Assembly (NCBI GenBank): GCA_018401995.1
Contig: JAGYJR010000020.1
Coordinates: 1-34,340 of the forward strand
DNA length: 34,340 nt
Source of the DNA: Flavobacterium sp.
Lineage (GTDB): Bacteria > Bacteroidota > Bacteroidia > Flavobacteriales > Flavobacteriaceae
Reading direction: 5' to 3'
A program made the position numbers and the translations under genes. Positions 1 through 7,791 of this stretch are shown piece by piece; the first letter of the stretch is position 1; the number at the start of each line of letters is the position of its first letter. Below the pieces are notes generated by a model that saw only the letters and a program-made list of their open reading frames with translations, was not told the origin of the DNA and searched no databases.

Positions 1-142
1 AATTTCCAATGAAAATCAAGGGAAAAATATTAACGAAGGTTTGTTGTATTGGAAAGAAAGTTTTGGTGCACGAACCATTACACAAGATTTTTACGAAGTT
101 GAAATTCAAAATCACACATTTTTAGATACCGTTTTACTATGA
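1..142 (+). CDS. C-terminal fragment of an unidentified protein, possibly a sugar acyltransferase
   Basis: An open frame enters from the left edge (first full codon at base 2) and ends at the TGA at 140-142, giving 46 residues, too few to identify a family. The fragment contains the stretch [14 protein letters not shown] and ends in TFLDTVLL. Its stop overlaps the ATG of the next gene in an ATGA arrangement (139-142), so the two are almost certainly translationally coupled. In related bacteria the aminotransferase that makes dTDP-Fuc3N or dTDP-Qui3N often follows an acyltransferase that N-acylates the product, so an acyltransferase is a reasonable guess from context only. The reading frame is secure; the function is not. 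Confidence 0.5.
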   Translation, partial: ISNENQGKNINEGLLYWKESFGARTITQDFYEVEIQNHTFLDTVLL

Positions 143-1239
143 TTCCATTTCTAAATTTAAAAAAACTTAATCAACTTTTTGAAACTGCTTTTCAAGAAAA
201 AATGCAGCAGTTTCTAGATTGTGGTTGGTATATTTTAGGAAATGAAGTCAAGCAATTTGAAACTGATTTTGCAGCTTATTGTGGAACGAAACATTGTATT
301 GGAGTTGGAAATGGTTTAGACGCTTTGGTATTGATTTTCAAAGCTTATATTCATTTGGGAAAACTACAGAAAGGTGATGAAGTTATTGTTCCAGCGAATA
401 CATATATTGCTAGTATTCTTGCTGTTTTACAAGCTGATTTAATTCCAGTTTTAGTCGAACCAAGATTGGAAACATTCAACATCAATCCAGAAGAAATTGA
501 AGCTAAAATCACATCGAAAACCAAAGCTATTTTACCCGTTCATCTTTACGGTCAATTGTGCGAAATGAATGCTATAAACGAAATTGCTCAAAAGTATAAT
601 TTATTAGTTGTTGAAGATGCAGCGCAAGCGCATGGAAGTAAATTTTCAAAGAATGAGAAAGCTGGAAATTTATCAAACGCCGCGGCTTTTAGTTTTTATC
701 CAGGTAAAAATCTTGGTGCATTAGGCGATGGTGGAGCCATCACAACAAACGATGACGCACTTGCTGATATACTTTTTTCCATACGAAATTATGGTTCAAA
801 AGTAAAATATGAAAACGAAATCATCGGTGTAAATTCAAGATTAGACGAATTGCAAGCCGCTTTTTTGAATATCAAATTAAGACATCTGGATGCTGAGAAT
901 GAATCTAGAAGAACAATTGCAAAACGCTATATTTCTGAGATAAAAAATAATAAAATTGAATTACCAATTTGGGATTTAACTCAAAATCATGTATTCCATT
1001 TATTTGTCATTCGAACGAATAATCGATTGGAGTTGCAAAAATATCTGAAAGAAAACGGAATTGAAACCATGATTCATTATCCCATTCCATCACACAAGCA
1101 AAAAGCTTTATCAAATTGGAACAATTTATCGTTTCCAATTACAGAGAAAATTCATGATGAGGTTTTGAGTATTCCATTGCATTCGGGGTTAGATGAAGCT
1201 GAAATTCAACAAATAATAACGGTTTTAAATCAGTATTGA
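139..1239 (+). CDS. DegT/DnrJ/EryC1/StrS family sugar aminotransferase (FdtB/QdtB type)
   Basis: This is a PLP-dependent sugar aminotransferase of 366 residues, the usual size for the DegT/DnrJ/EryC1/StrS family. The PLP-binding lysine is Lys190 in [17 protein letters not shown], and the ring-contacting aspartate is Asp160 in [10 protein letters not shown]. The N-terminal GVGNGLDAL (about 55-63) and VPANTYIAS (about 84-92) are also typical. FdtB/QdtB enzymes transaminate dTDP-3-oxo-6-deoxyhexose to dTDP-Fuc3N or dTDP-Qui3N in the cytoplasm. The FdtA/QdtA-like isomerase at 4500-4895 supplies the matching preceding step, which supports this subfamily over other members such as ArnB or PglE types. 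The start overlaps the upstream stop by four bases, and the flippase frame starts three bases after its stop, so it sits inside an operon. Family assignment is firm; the exact sugar is inferred. Confidence 0.88.
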   Translation: MIPFLNLKKLNQLFETAFQEKMQQFLDCGWYILGNEVKQFETDFAAYCGTKHCIGVGNGLDALVLIFKAYIHLGKLQKGDEVIVPANTYIASILAVLQADLIPVLVEPRLETFNINPEEIEAKITSKTKAILPVHLYGQLCEMNAINEIAQKYNLLVVEDAAQAHGSKFSKNEKAGNLSNAAAFSFYPGKNLGALGDGGAITTNDDALADILFSIRNYGSKVKYENEIIGVNSRLDELQAAFLNIKLRHLDAENESRRTIAKRYISEIKNNKIELPIWDLTQNHVFHLFVIRTNNRLELQKYLKENGIETMIHYPIPSHKQKALSNWNNLSFPITEKIHDEVLSIPLHSGLDEAEIQQIITVLNQY

Positions 1240-1242
1240 TTA

Positions 1243-2514
1243 TTGGACGTTTTTAAAAAAATAACTCAAAACCAATTGTTTAAAGTTACTTCACTGAGTA
1301 GCTTTAGCATTCTTGTTCGATTAATTACGGGTTTTTTGTCATCTAAAGTCATAGCGTATTTTGTTGGCCCTTCTGGTATGGCTTTAATGGGTAATTTGAG
1401 AAGTTTTACCTCATTATTAGAATCTGTTGGAACACTCGGAATTCAGAATGGTGTTTTACAAAATGTAGCTAAAAATCAGCAAGACAAAGTAAGACTTAAT
1501 CATTTTGTTCGACTTGTTTTTTGGACACTTTTATTGTTTTCACTACTAATTTCTACCACGTTGCTATTTGGAAATTCGTACTTTGGAAAAATGATTTTCA
1601 ATAGCAATCGAGTATAACTTTATTTTAAATTTTGTTGCTTTTTTCTTCCTTTCCAAGTTTTACATCTCTTTTTTATAACAGTTTTAAATGGTTTTAGTTA
1701 CTATAAAAAGTTACTTTAATTTCAATTTATGGATACGTCGTAAGTTTACTGATTTCATTTACTTTTATTTGGTATTATGGAGTTTTTGGTGCTTTGGTTT
1801 CTGTTTCTGTAACTTCACTTTTGTTGTTTTTGTTTTCAAGTTTTTATTTTTCAAAGAATTTTCATTTAAAATTATTTTTAGCCGAGTTCAGATTGATTTT
1901 AATACTTTAAAAGGATTGATTCCATTCGGAATTATGTCACTTTTACAGCTGTTTTAACTCCAATTGTATACATTTTTGTTCGAAATTTAATTGCAAAAGA
2001 AGTTTCTATTGAAGCTTCAGGTTGGTTCGAAGCGATGCAAAGAATTTCGGGGTTTTATTTTATGTTTATTTCAACTTTAGTCAGTTTTTATTTTCTTCCT
2101 GAATTAATCAAAACTAACTCAGAGTCTGAAAAAATAGCCATTACAACCAAGTTCTACAAACGTGTTATTCCTACTTTTGCGTTAGTTTTAATTGGAATAT
2201 ATTTCACGAAAGATTTTGTTATTCAAATTTTGTTAACTTCGATTTTTATCAAGTAAGAGAATTATTTGCTTGGCAATTATTAGGCGATTTTTCAAAGGAA
2301 TGTCGTAATTTTAGGAATTCGATTCTACGTAGTTAAAGATTTAAAAGGTTATCTCCTTACCGAAAGCATTTCCTTTCTGGTCTTTTTTGTTGCTTCTTGG
2401 TTTTGGATTCCAATTTACGGTGCAACAGGAGCTGTTATTAGTTATGCTGCTACTTATATTATTTACTTTTTTGCTTTGGTTTTCTATTTCCGAAAAGCAA
2501 TTTTTAATTCCTAA
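1243..2514 (+). pseudogene. wzx: WzxE-like lipid-linked oligosaccharide flippase, broken by about nine 1-base deletions
   Basis: No single frame spans this gene, but following the protein through frame changes gives one continuous flippase-like polytopic protein of about 426 residues, the normal Wzx length. It begins at TTG 1243 and ends at TAA 2512-2514. Family features include SKVIAYFVGPSGMALMGN near the N terminus and WFEAMQRISGFYF followed by STLVSFYFLPEL, resembling the WzxE/O-antigen translocase family. Inferred lesions: two near 1606-1612, one in the T run 1639-1644, one in the A run 1705-1709, one in the T run 1897-1900, one in the T run 1941-1944, one near 2239-2241, one in the T run 2288-2292 and one near 2303-2305. 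All are consistent with one missing base, and nine restore the original phase. No in-frame stop remains in the restored reading. The gene is either a recent pseudogene or intact and misread. The product would flip undecaprenyl-linked repeat units across the inner membrane. The TTG start is uncertain. Confidence 0.8.
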
Positions 2515-3386
2515 ATACTTTTCAAACGAACTTTTATTTCCAATAAAAAAAGCTGAAAAAGTAAATTGAAATTTCGGGCTTTGATAAATTTGTACATTTC
2601 AAATCGAATTCTTCCCAATAACGCTTTGTGTTCTTCTTTCGTTCTGTTTAAATGAAAAGCTTTTACCAATATTTTCAACGTAGAAGCGTTTAATTTTTTT
2701 GCTCTCAAATTGTTTTCCATTAAAAAATGAGAACTTAGTGAATTAAAAAGTACTCTTTTCTTCGCTAAAATTTCTGGTATATATTCAAAGTCAAAATCTC
2801 TCGAAGTTCGAATCCATAAATCCAAATCTTCGTAAGCCAAATTTTCATCGTAATATCCTAATTTTTCCATAACCGATTTTTTAACCATTGAAGAAACAGA
2901 GCAAATTTTGGTAGTTCTTCCCACAACCATTTTGTAAATATCACCGCTTTCAGGATAATCTTCTTCTGTGTAATAATTCTCTATGAAATTTCCATTTTCA
3001 TCTATTTCGATTAAATTTCCGTAGACAATTGCAAGATTTTTAAACTTTGAATTTTGAAAAGTCTTTACTTGTTTTTCAATACAATTCGGAAGTAAAATAT
3101 CATCTGTCGCTAAATCGATGATAAATTCGCCTTTGGCTTTTTTTGCTAGTTGATTGAACGTTTTGGTGTTACCCAAATTCTTTTCGTTAGTCAAAAAATC
3201 TACTTCTGGATGATTTTCCAACCAATTTTGAATTACTTCAACTGAATTATCAGTACTACAATCATCAGCAATTAGCAATTCAACATTCGGATAGGTTTGA
3301 TTAATGACAGAATTTAAGGCTTCCACTACGTAAGCTTCGTGATTGTACGACAAACAAATAACACTAACAAGCGGAAAATTTTGCAT
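2511..3386 (-). CDS. Family 2 glycosyltransferase
   Basis: This 291-residue protein has a GT-A type glycosyltransferase fold. It starts with VSVICLSYNHEAYV and carries the nucleotide-binding DDCSTDN (residues 41-47), the DxD-like metal site region DLATDD (91-96) and an acceptor-side ED motif in YEDLDLWIR (185-193). It probably adds one sugar to a lipid-linked oligosaccharide on the cytoplasmic face of the inner membrane, using a nucleotide sugar. There is no membrane segment, and the C-terminal 60 residues are basic and helical. Its stop codon overlaps that of the flippase gene on the other strand (2511-2514), so the genes converge with no space for a terminator. It is divergent from the GT4 gene at 3440, with 53 bases between the starts. 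Donor and acceptor cannot be read from the sequence. Confidence 0.88.
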   Translation of the reverse strand: MQNFPLVSVICLSYNHEAYVVEALNSVINQTYPNVELLIADDCSTDNSVEVIQNWLENHPEVDFLTNEKNLGNTKTFNQLAKKAKGEFIIDLATDDILLPNCIEKQVKTFQNSKFKNLAIVYGNLIEIDENGNFIENYYTEEDYPESGDIYKMVVGRTTKICSVSSMVKKSVMEKLGYYDENLAYEDLDLWIRTSRDFDFEYIPEILAKKRVLFNSLSSHFLMENNLRAKKLNASTLKILVKAFHLNRTKEEHKALLGRIRFEMYKFIKARNFNLLFQLFLLEIKVRLKSI

Positions 3387-3439
3387 ATTGGGTTTTTAAA
3401 TCTATTTTTATGCTAAATTACTAAACTAATTCAACTGAA

Positions 3440-4510
3440 ATGAAAAACCACTCAAAAAAACCATTAAAAGTAGCCGTAATTGGTTATAAATTGGCTGAAG
3501 GTGGTTTAGAGCGCGTTTTTGGAACCACAACAAAAATGCTTCACGATGCTGGAATTGAAATGCATACTTTGGTTTTAGAAGATAAAATCGATTATGAGTT
3601 TGGAGGTAAATTGGCGACTTTTGGAAAATATTCAAAGTTTGTTAAGTATTTTAAATTACGAGATTATCTTCAAAAGCAACAATTTGATTATATAATCGAT
3701 TTTCGTCATCGCATAAATCCAAAAATGGAATATGTTTTTCTGCATTTCATTTATCGCAATCAGAAATTTATCTATACCGTTCATAGCAGTAGATTAGAAA
3801 CGTATTTAACGGATAACAATTGGATTGCTAAGCAAATGATTCAAAAAGCATGCAAAATAGTTTCGGTTTCTAATTTTATCAAACAAAAAATCGAAACTAA
3901 ATTTAATGATAAATCGGTTGTAGTTATTCCAAATTCGGTTTGCATTCGTTCGATCTCAACTGCTGAAAAATTGCCTTTTGATTATATAATTGCAGTTGGA
4001 AGATTGGTTTCATTAAAACAATTTGCTCAGCTAATTGAAAGTTACGCGAATTCTGATTTGCCTCAAAGAAACATTCATTTGGTAATACTTGGAATTGGAG
4101 AAGAGCAAATTATGTTAGAAAATAGAATTGCCGATTTGAATTTAGAAGATAAAGTTCACTTATTAGGTTTCAAAGAAAACGTTTGGGATTATATTTCCAA
4201 TGCTAAGTTTTTGGTTTTATCGAGTCAGTATGAAGGTTTTCCAATGACAATTTTAGAAGCATTAAGTTTAGGAATTCCTGTAATTTCATTCGATTGTGAA
4301 AGCGGTCCAAACGAAATGATTATCAATAATCACAACGGAATTTTAGTAGAAAATCAGAATTTTACTGAATTAACTCACAAAATGAATATCTTTGTGAAAG
4401 ATGAGATTTTGTATCAAAATTGTAAGCACAATGCTATTTCAAGCGTAGCTAAATTTCAGTCGGAAGTTGTTGTAAACCAATGGTTTCAAGCATTAAATTA
4501 TGGAAATTAA
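3440..4510 (+). CDS. Family 4 (GT-B) glycosyltransferase
   Basis: The 356-residue product has two Rossmann-like halves. The N-terminal half has the glycine-rich acceptor loop LAEGGLERVF (18-27). The C-terminal half has the VGRL motif (186-189) and the EX7E catalytic region EGFPMTILE (Glu265 and Glu273), followed by ALSLGIPVI. These are hallmarks of retaining GT4 enzymes of the group that includes many LPS and capsule glycosyltransferases. It would act in the cytoplasm or at the inner-membrane face on a growing polysaccharide unit. Its last 11 bases overlap the start of the FdtA-like gene, so the two form a translationally coupled pair on the plus strand, flanked on both sides by minus-strand glycosyltransferases. 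The specific donor sugar cannot be assigned. Confidence 0.9.
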   Translation: MKNHSKKPLKVAVIGYKLAEGGLERVFGTTTKMLHDAGIEMHTLVLEDKIDYEFGGKLATFGKYSKFVKYFKLRDYLQKQQFDYIIDFRHRINPKMEYVFLHFIYRNQKFIYTVHSSRLETYLTDNNWIAKQMIQKACKIVSVSNFIKQKIETKFNDKSVVVIPNSVCIRSISTAEKLPFDYIIAVGRLVSLKQFAQLIESYANSDLPQRNIHLVILGIGEEQIMLENRIADLNLEDKVHLLGFKENVWDYISNAKFLVLSSQYEGFPMTILEALSLGIPVISFDCESGPNEMIINNHNGILVENQNFTELTHKMNIFVKDEILYQNCKHNAISSVAKFQSEVVVNQWFQALNYGN

Positions 4511-4895
4511 AATTGTAAATATCCCAAAAATAGAAGATCCTAGAGGTAATTTATCTGTGATCGAAAAAGAAGTAGTACCGTTTGAAATTAAACGTGTTTA
4601 CTATTTGTACGATGTTCCAGCTGGAGCTGAGCGAGGCGGACATGCACACAAAAAATTACAACAATTTTTAGTAGCACTTTCAGGGAGTTTTGATGTTATT
4701 TTAAACGACGGAAAAGTTGAAAAAACGGTCACTTTAAACAAACCATTTGAAGGCTTACTAATCACAAATGGAATTTGGCGTGAATTAAAAAACTTTTCAT
4801 CAGGAGCGGTTTGTTTGGTTGTAGCTTCTGATGTTTTCGAAGAAGCAGATTACATTAGGGAATTTGATGAGTTTTTAGCGATTTTTAATCAATAA
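4500..4895 (+). CDS. FdtA/QdtA-type dTDP-4-oxo-6-deoxyglucose 3,4-oxoisomerase (cupin)
   Basis: This is a single-domain cupin of 131 residues. RGNLSVIE (15-22) and the histidine motif ERGGHAHKKLQQF (44-56, with His48 and His50) match the sugar 3,4-ketoisomerase family (FdtA, QdtA, Tyl1a; WxcM-like domain). They do not match the RmlC epimerase pattern. These enzymes move the keto group of dTDP-4-oxo-6-deoxyglucose from C4 to C3, making the substrate for an FdtB/QdtB-type aminotransferase such as the one at 139-1239. FdtA yields the galacto and QdtA the gluco configuration, and I cannot tell which applies here. The ATG lies inside the last 11 bases of the GT4 gene, and the 3' end overlaps a minus-strand glycosyltransferase by 21 bases. 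The separation from the aminotransferase by more than 3 kb is unusual. Confidence 0.88.
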   Translation: MEIKIVNIPKIEDPRGNLSVIEKEVVPFEIKRVYYLYDVPAGAERGGHAHKKLQQFLVALSGSFDVILNDGKVEKTVTLNKPFEGLLITNGIWRELKNFSSGAVCLVVASDVFEEADYIREFDEFLAIFNQ

Positions 4896-6032
4896 ATCCT
4901 CGTAAACACTTACCAAATCTTCAAAATGTTTTGAAAACGTTTTGGTAGCTAAATAATTTGGAATATTGTTTTCTAATTCGCTCTTTAAACTTGAATTAGT
5001 GATCAGTTCGATCATTTTGTCTTCTAATTCTTTTGGGTTTTGGTAGGAATAGGTAAGTCCAACATTATTTTTCTCAATTTCATCCTTTATTCCGACTAAA
5101 TTACTAGTAATTACTGTTTTTCCAAAAGCCAAACTTTCTAAAATTACATTGCCATACGCTTCTAAATACTCGCTAGGAACTACAGAAAATTTCGAATTAG
5201 CATAAATAACTTGCAATTCTTCACGAGATTTATTTCCTAAAAATAAAACGTTTTTCAGTTCGTTATTTTCTGCAAAATCTTGAAGTTCTTCTGATTGATT
5301 TCCATCACCAACAATCCATAATTGTTCATTTGGAAATGATTTGGAAATATTCTGAAATGTTTTTAATAAAGTCAAAGCCCCTTTTTCTGGAACCAATCGC
5401 CCAACAAACAAAATATAATTTTCTTCTGTTTTTGAATTTTGATTTTGTTCAATGAGTATTGGATTTGCTAATGTTTTGCCTTCTTTTTGGAAATGTATTG
5501 AGACAAATTGCGTTAAATTTTCTGATGGCGTTAAAAAGTAATCAATGTGTTTTTTGATGATACTTTTGTGATACGATTGCTTTGAATACAATAAAGTATC
5601 AAATAAAATATTTCGTTTGGGTTGGTGATGTAAAATGCATTCCAAAGCACTTTCATGTTTATGAAGGACTTCGTTTTTGTCATTCAGCATGTAATTTTTT
5701 GGGCAGATATAATAGTAATCGCGAAAAGAATACACAATCGGAATTCCTTTAGATTTTGCAAATTTCATGAAATGCGGTGTTATTGGTGCACCAATGCTAA
5801 AACAATGAATTATATCAGGTTGAAAACTTTCTATTTCTTGAATAATTTCTTGCGTTATCGTTTTGTGGTAGAATTTTTCAACCCAATTGGTTTTCATATT
5901 CTCTTTTCCAAACCATTTGAAAATGTAATCAGAATTATTTTTTTCGGCATACTGAATCAATTCATACAAATAGTGTTCGACACCGCCAAGTCGATTTTCA
6001 CTATTAAAATTATTGATAATCAGTATTTTCAT
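4875..6032 (-). CDS. Family 4 (GT-B) glycosyltransferase
   Basis: This 385-residue protein has the N-terminal glycine-rich loop RLGGVEHYL (14-22), the mid-protein LFVGRLVPEKG (208-218) and the EX7E region EAYGNVILE (Glu291 and Glu299), followed by LAFGKTVITS. The N-terminal half includes a segment around residues 103-133 with two cysteines (RDYYYICPKNY and ALECIL) that is common in this GT4 subgroup. It lies in a minus-strand operon, reading ftsE, the GT2-like gene, then this gene. Its start overlaps the GT2-like stop by four bases (6029-6032), so it is translationally coupled. Its tail overlaps the FdtA-like gene by 21 bases. It probably extends a surface glycan at the inner-membrane face; the donor is unknown. 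Confidence 0.88.
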   Translation of the reverse strand: MKILIINNFNSENRLGGVEHYLYELIQYAEKNNSDYIFKWFGKENMKTNWVEKFYHKTITQEIIQEIESFQPDIIHCFSIGAPITPHFMKFAKSKGIPIVYSFRDYYYICPKNYMLNDKNEVLHKHESALECILHHQPKRNILFDTLLYSKQSYHKSIIKKHIDYFLTPSENLTQFVSIHFQKEGKTLANPILIEQNQNSKTEENYILFVGRLVPEKGALTLLKTFQNISKSFPNEQLWIVGDGNQSEELQDFAENNELKNVLFLGNKSREELQVIYANSKFSVVPSEYLEAYGNVILESLAFGKTVITSNLVGIKDEIEKNNVGLTYSYQNPKELEDKMIELITNSSLKSELENNIPNYLATKTFSKHFEDLVSVYEDLLIKNR

Positions 6033-6916
6033 CCAATATAAATTTTACTAAAATAAGTCAATCGAAACACATTAAATACAAACAACGAATGATGATTTCC
6101 TTTAAGCTGACTCTCTATAAATTTTCCAAAAACCGAATATAAAACAGCTAATAAATACGTCATTTTAAAAGTATGCAACTTGGAAACTAAGTTAACCATT
6201 TTGCTGTATTCTTTTGTAATTAGTCGTTTCTTATAAAGCAAAAGTAAATTGTCTAACGAGTTTTTTGTTTTTTCAACATAAACCGCATTGGTGTCAATAT
6301 CATCATGCTGAACAGGATTATGAATGTGTTTAATTTTAGCGTTCATTTTTTGAAGTTCAAATGAAAAAAGCGTGTCATCATGCCCGTATTTTTTAAAAGA
6401 ACTATCAAATTTAATTCTATTAAAAACCGATTTTTTTATCAAAGTATTATTAAACAAAGTCGCTCGATACACATTTTTATTTCTTTGTTCAACCGATTGG
6501 TCTTCCATGAATTTCCCATATTTCCAACGAAGTAATTGTTGTTTAGAAGGTGCTTTTTCAGCGTGAATTCTTCCACCGTAAACTACTTCATAATCAGGAA
6601 TTTGTTTTACATAATTTTTTATGAAATTTGGAAAAGGCAAAACGCAATCTCCATCTAAAATCAGTAAATTTTCATATTTCGATTGGCTAACTAAAATATT
6701 TTTGTTTTCTCGATAACCAACATTTTTTTCCAAAGAAATATAACTACAATGAGAAAGTAAATTTATTTTTTCGTTTTCTAAATTATGAATGGAATTTGAG
6801 GCGTCGTCTTGCGTTAAAATTTCAAAATCGATTCCTAAATCAAGGCATTGTTGGTGAATGTCTTCTACCAAAGGTAAAAGATTGTAATTGTATATCGTTA
6901 TTAAAATCGATAGCAT
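6029..6916 (-). CDS. Family 2-like glycosyltransferase
   Basis: The protein has 295 residues and opens with SILITIYNYN, a typical GT-A first strand. It has the nucleotide-binding TQDDAS (35-40), a clear DxD metal motif in LILDGDCVLP (DGD at 88-90) and a GHDD motif (178-181) in place of the usual ED acceptor motif. The C-terminal 70 residues are hydrophobic and basic and may contact the membrane. It would transfer a sugar during glycan assembly. The ATG follows the ftsE stop directly (TAA then ATG, no gap), and its own stop overlaps the next glycosyltransferase by four bases, so all three are one transcription unit. It is a more divergent GT2 than the one at 2511-3386. Confidence 0.82.
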   Translation of the reverse strand: MLSILITIYNYNLLPLVEDIHQQCLDLGIDFEILTQDDASNSIHNLENEKINLLSHCSYISLEKNVGYRENKNILVSQSKYENLLILDGDCVLPFPNFIKNYVKQIPDYEVVYGGRIHAEKAPSKQQLLRWKYGKFMEDQSVEQRNKNVYRATLFNNTLIKKSVFNRIKFDSSFKKYGHDDTLFSFELQKMNAKIKHIHNPVQHDDIDTNAVYVEKTKNSLDNLLLLYKKRLITKEYSKMVNLVSKLHTFKMTYLLAVLYSVFGKFIESQLKGNHHSLFVFNVFRLTYFSKIYIG

Positions 6917-7600
6917 TTACACCGTTCTTTGAACCACTTCAAACACTTTTCCTTCATCAAATTTAAGTGTCTTTGAAGGGTATTTTAATAATAGAGCATA
7001 ATCGTGAGTAGCCATTAAAATGGTTTTTCCGTTTTCATTGATTTTGCGTAAAACTTCCATTACTTCAACACTTGTTTGTGGGTCTAGATTTCCAGTTGGT
7101 TCATCGGCTAAAATCAACTCGGGGTCATTTAATAAAGCTCTTGCAATTGCAATGCGTTGCTGTTCACCACCAGAAAGTTGATGTGGCATTTTTGTTTGGT
7201 AGTTTTTCATACCCACTTTATCTAATACTTCATCAATCTTAACATCCATTTCTTCTTTAACAGTCCAGCCTGTTGCTTTTAAAACGAACAAAAGGTTTTC
7301 TTTTACATTTCTATCAGGAAGTAATTTAAAATCTTGAAAAACAACGCCTAACTTTCTTCTCAAATAAGGAATGTCATTTTCTTTCAATGCTTTTAAGTCA
7401 TATTCTACAATGTTTCCTACACCATCTGTTAAAGGTAAATCAGCATACAACGTCTTTAAAAAACTACTTTTTCCAGAACCGGTCTTACCAATTAAATAAA
7501 TAAATTCACCGCGATTAACTTCCAAATTAACATTTGTTAAAACTGGATTTTTCTCTTGATAAATGGTAACATTTTGTAAGTATAGGATAGGTGTTGACAT
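6917..7600 (-). CDS. ftsE: Cell-division ABC transporter ATP-binding protein FtsE
   Basis: This is a 227-residue ABC ATPase. Walker A is GKTGSGKS (38-45), the Q-loop glutamine is Gln89, the signature is LSGGEQQR (142-149), Walker B is LILADE (162-167) and the switch histidine is His199. The segment VVFQDFKLLPDRNVKENL after the Q-loop is diagnostic of FtsE, as opposed to LolD or MacB ATPases, and the length matches. FtsE pairs with the membrane protein FtsX to control peptidoglycan hydrolases at the septum. No ftsX is in the window, and here ftsE heads a minus-strand unit with two glycosyltransferases whose junctions leave no space. It is divergent from the TPR gene at 7792 with 191 bases between. 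No convincing -7 element was found upstream on the minus strand. Confidence 0.92.
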   Translation of the reverse strand: MSTPILYLQNVTIYQEKNPVLTNVNLEVNRGEFIYLIGKTGSGKSSFLKTLYADLPLTDGVGNIVEYDLKALKENDIPYLRRKLGVVFQDFKLLPDRNVKENLLFVLKATGWTVKEEMDVKIDEVLDKVGMKNYQTKMPHQLSGGEQQRIAIARALLNDPELILADEPTGNLDPQTSVEVMEVLRKINENGKTILMATHDYALLLKYPSKTLKFDEGKVFEVVQRTV

Positions 7601-7759
7601 AACTGTTATTGGAATTAATGATGTAAAAGTAATAACTTAATAAACGCTTTCAAAATTTTAGTCCAATTTCACCCAATTTTTTAATTTTCGTTGAAAACTT
7701 TGTTTACAAATTGTTGCAATAAACTGGTAATTCTTTTCGTTAATACAGTAAGTAAAACG

Positions 7760-7767
7760 TATCTTTG
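7760..7767 (+). promoter_or_regulatory. Candidate Bacteroidota -7 promoter element
   Basis: TATCTTTG matches the TAnnTTTG -7 consensus of the Bacteroidota primary sigma factor. It sits 24 bases before the ATG of the TPR protein gene. A good TTG or TTTG -33 box at the expected distance is not evident, so the call rests on the -7 element and its position. Confidence 0.45.
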
Positions 7768-7791
7768 AGACCAAATAAACATTCGTAAACG

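Noticed and set aside
1688..2569. Several short plus-strand open frames (1688-1957, 2035-2256, 2387-2569) that could be small membrane proteins
   Set aside because: The 1688-1957 and 2035-2256 frames carry pieces of the one broken flippase, and 2387-2569 is an out-of-frame reading of its 3' end. The flippase protein can be followed across them by adding single bases.
5655..6041. A 128-codon plus-strand frame
   Set aside because: It lies antisense within the GT4 gene at 4875-6032, which has full family motifs, and its translation has no recognisable domain.
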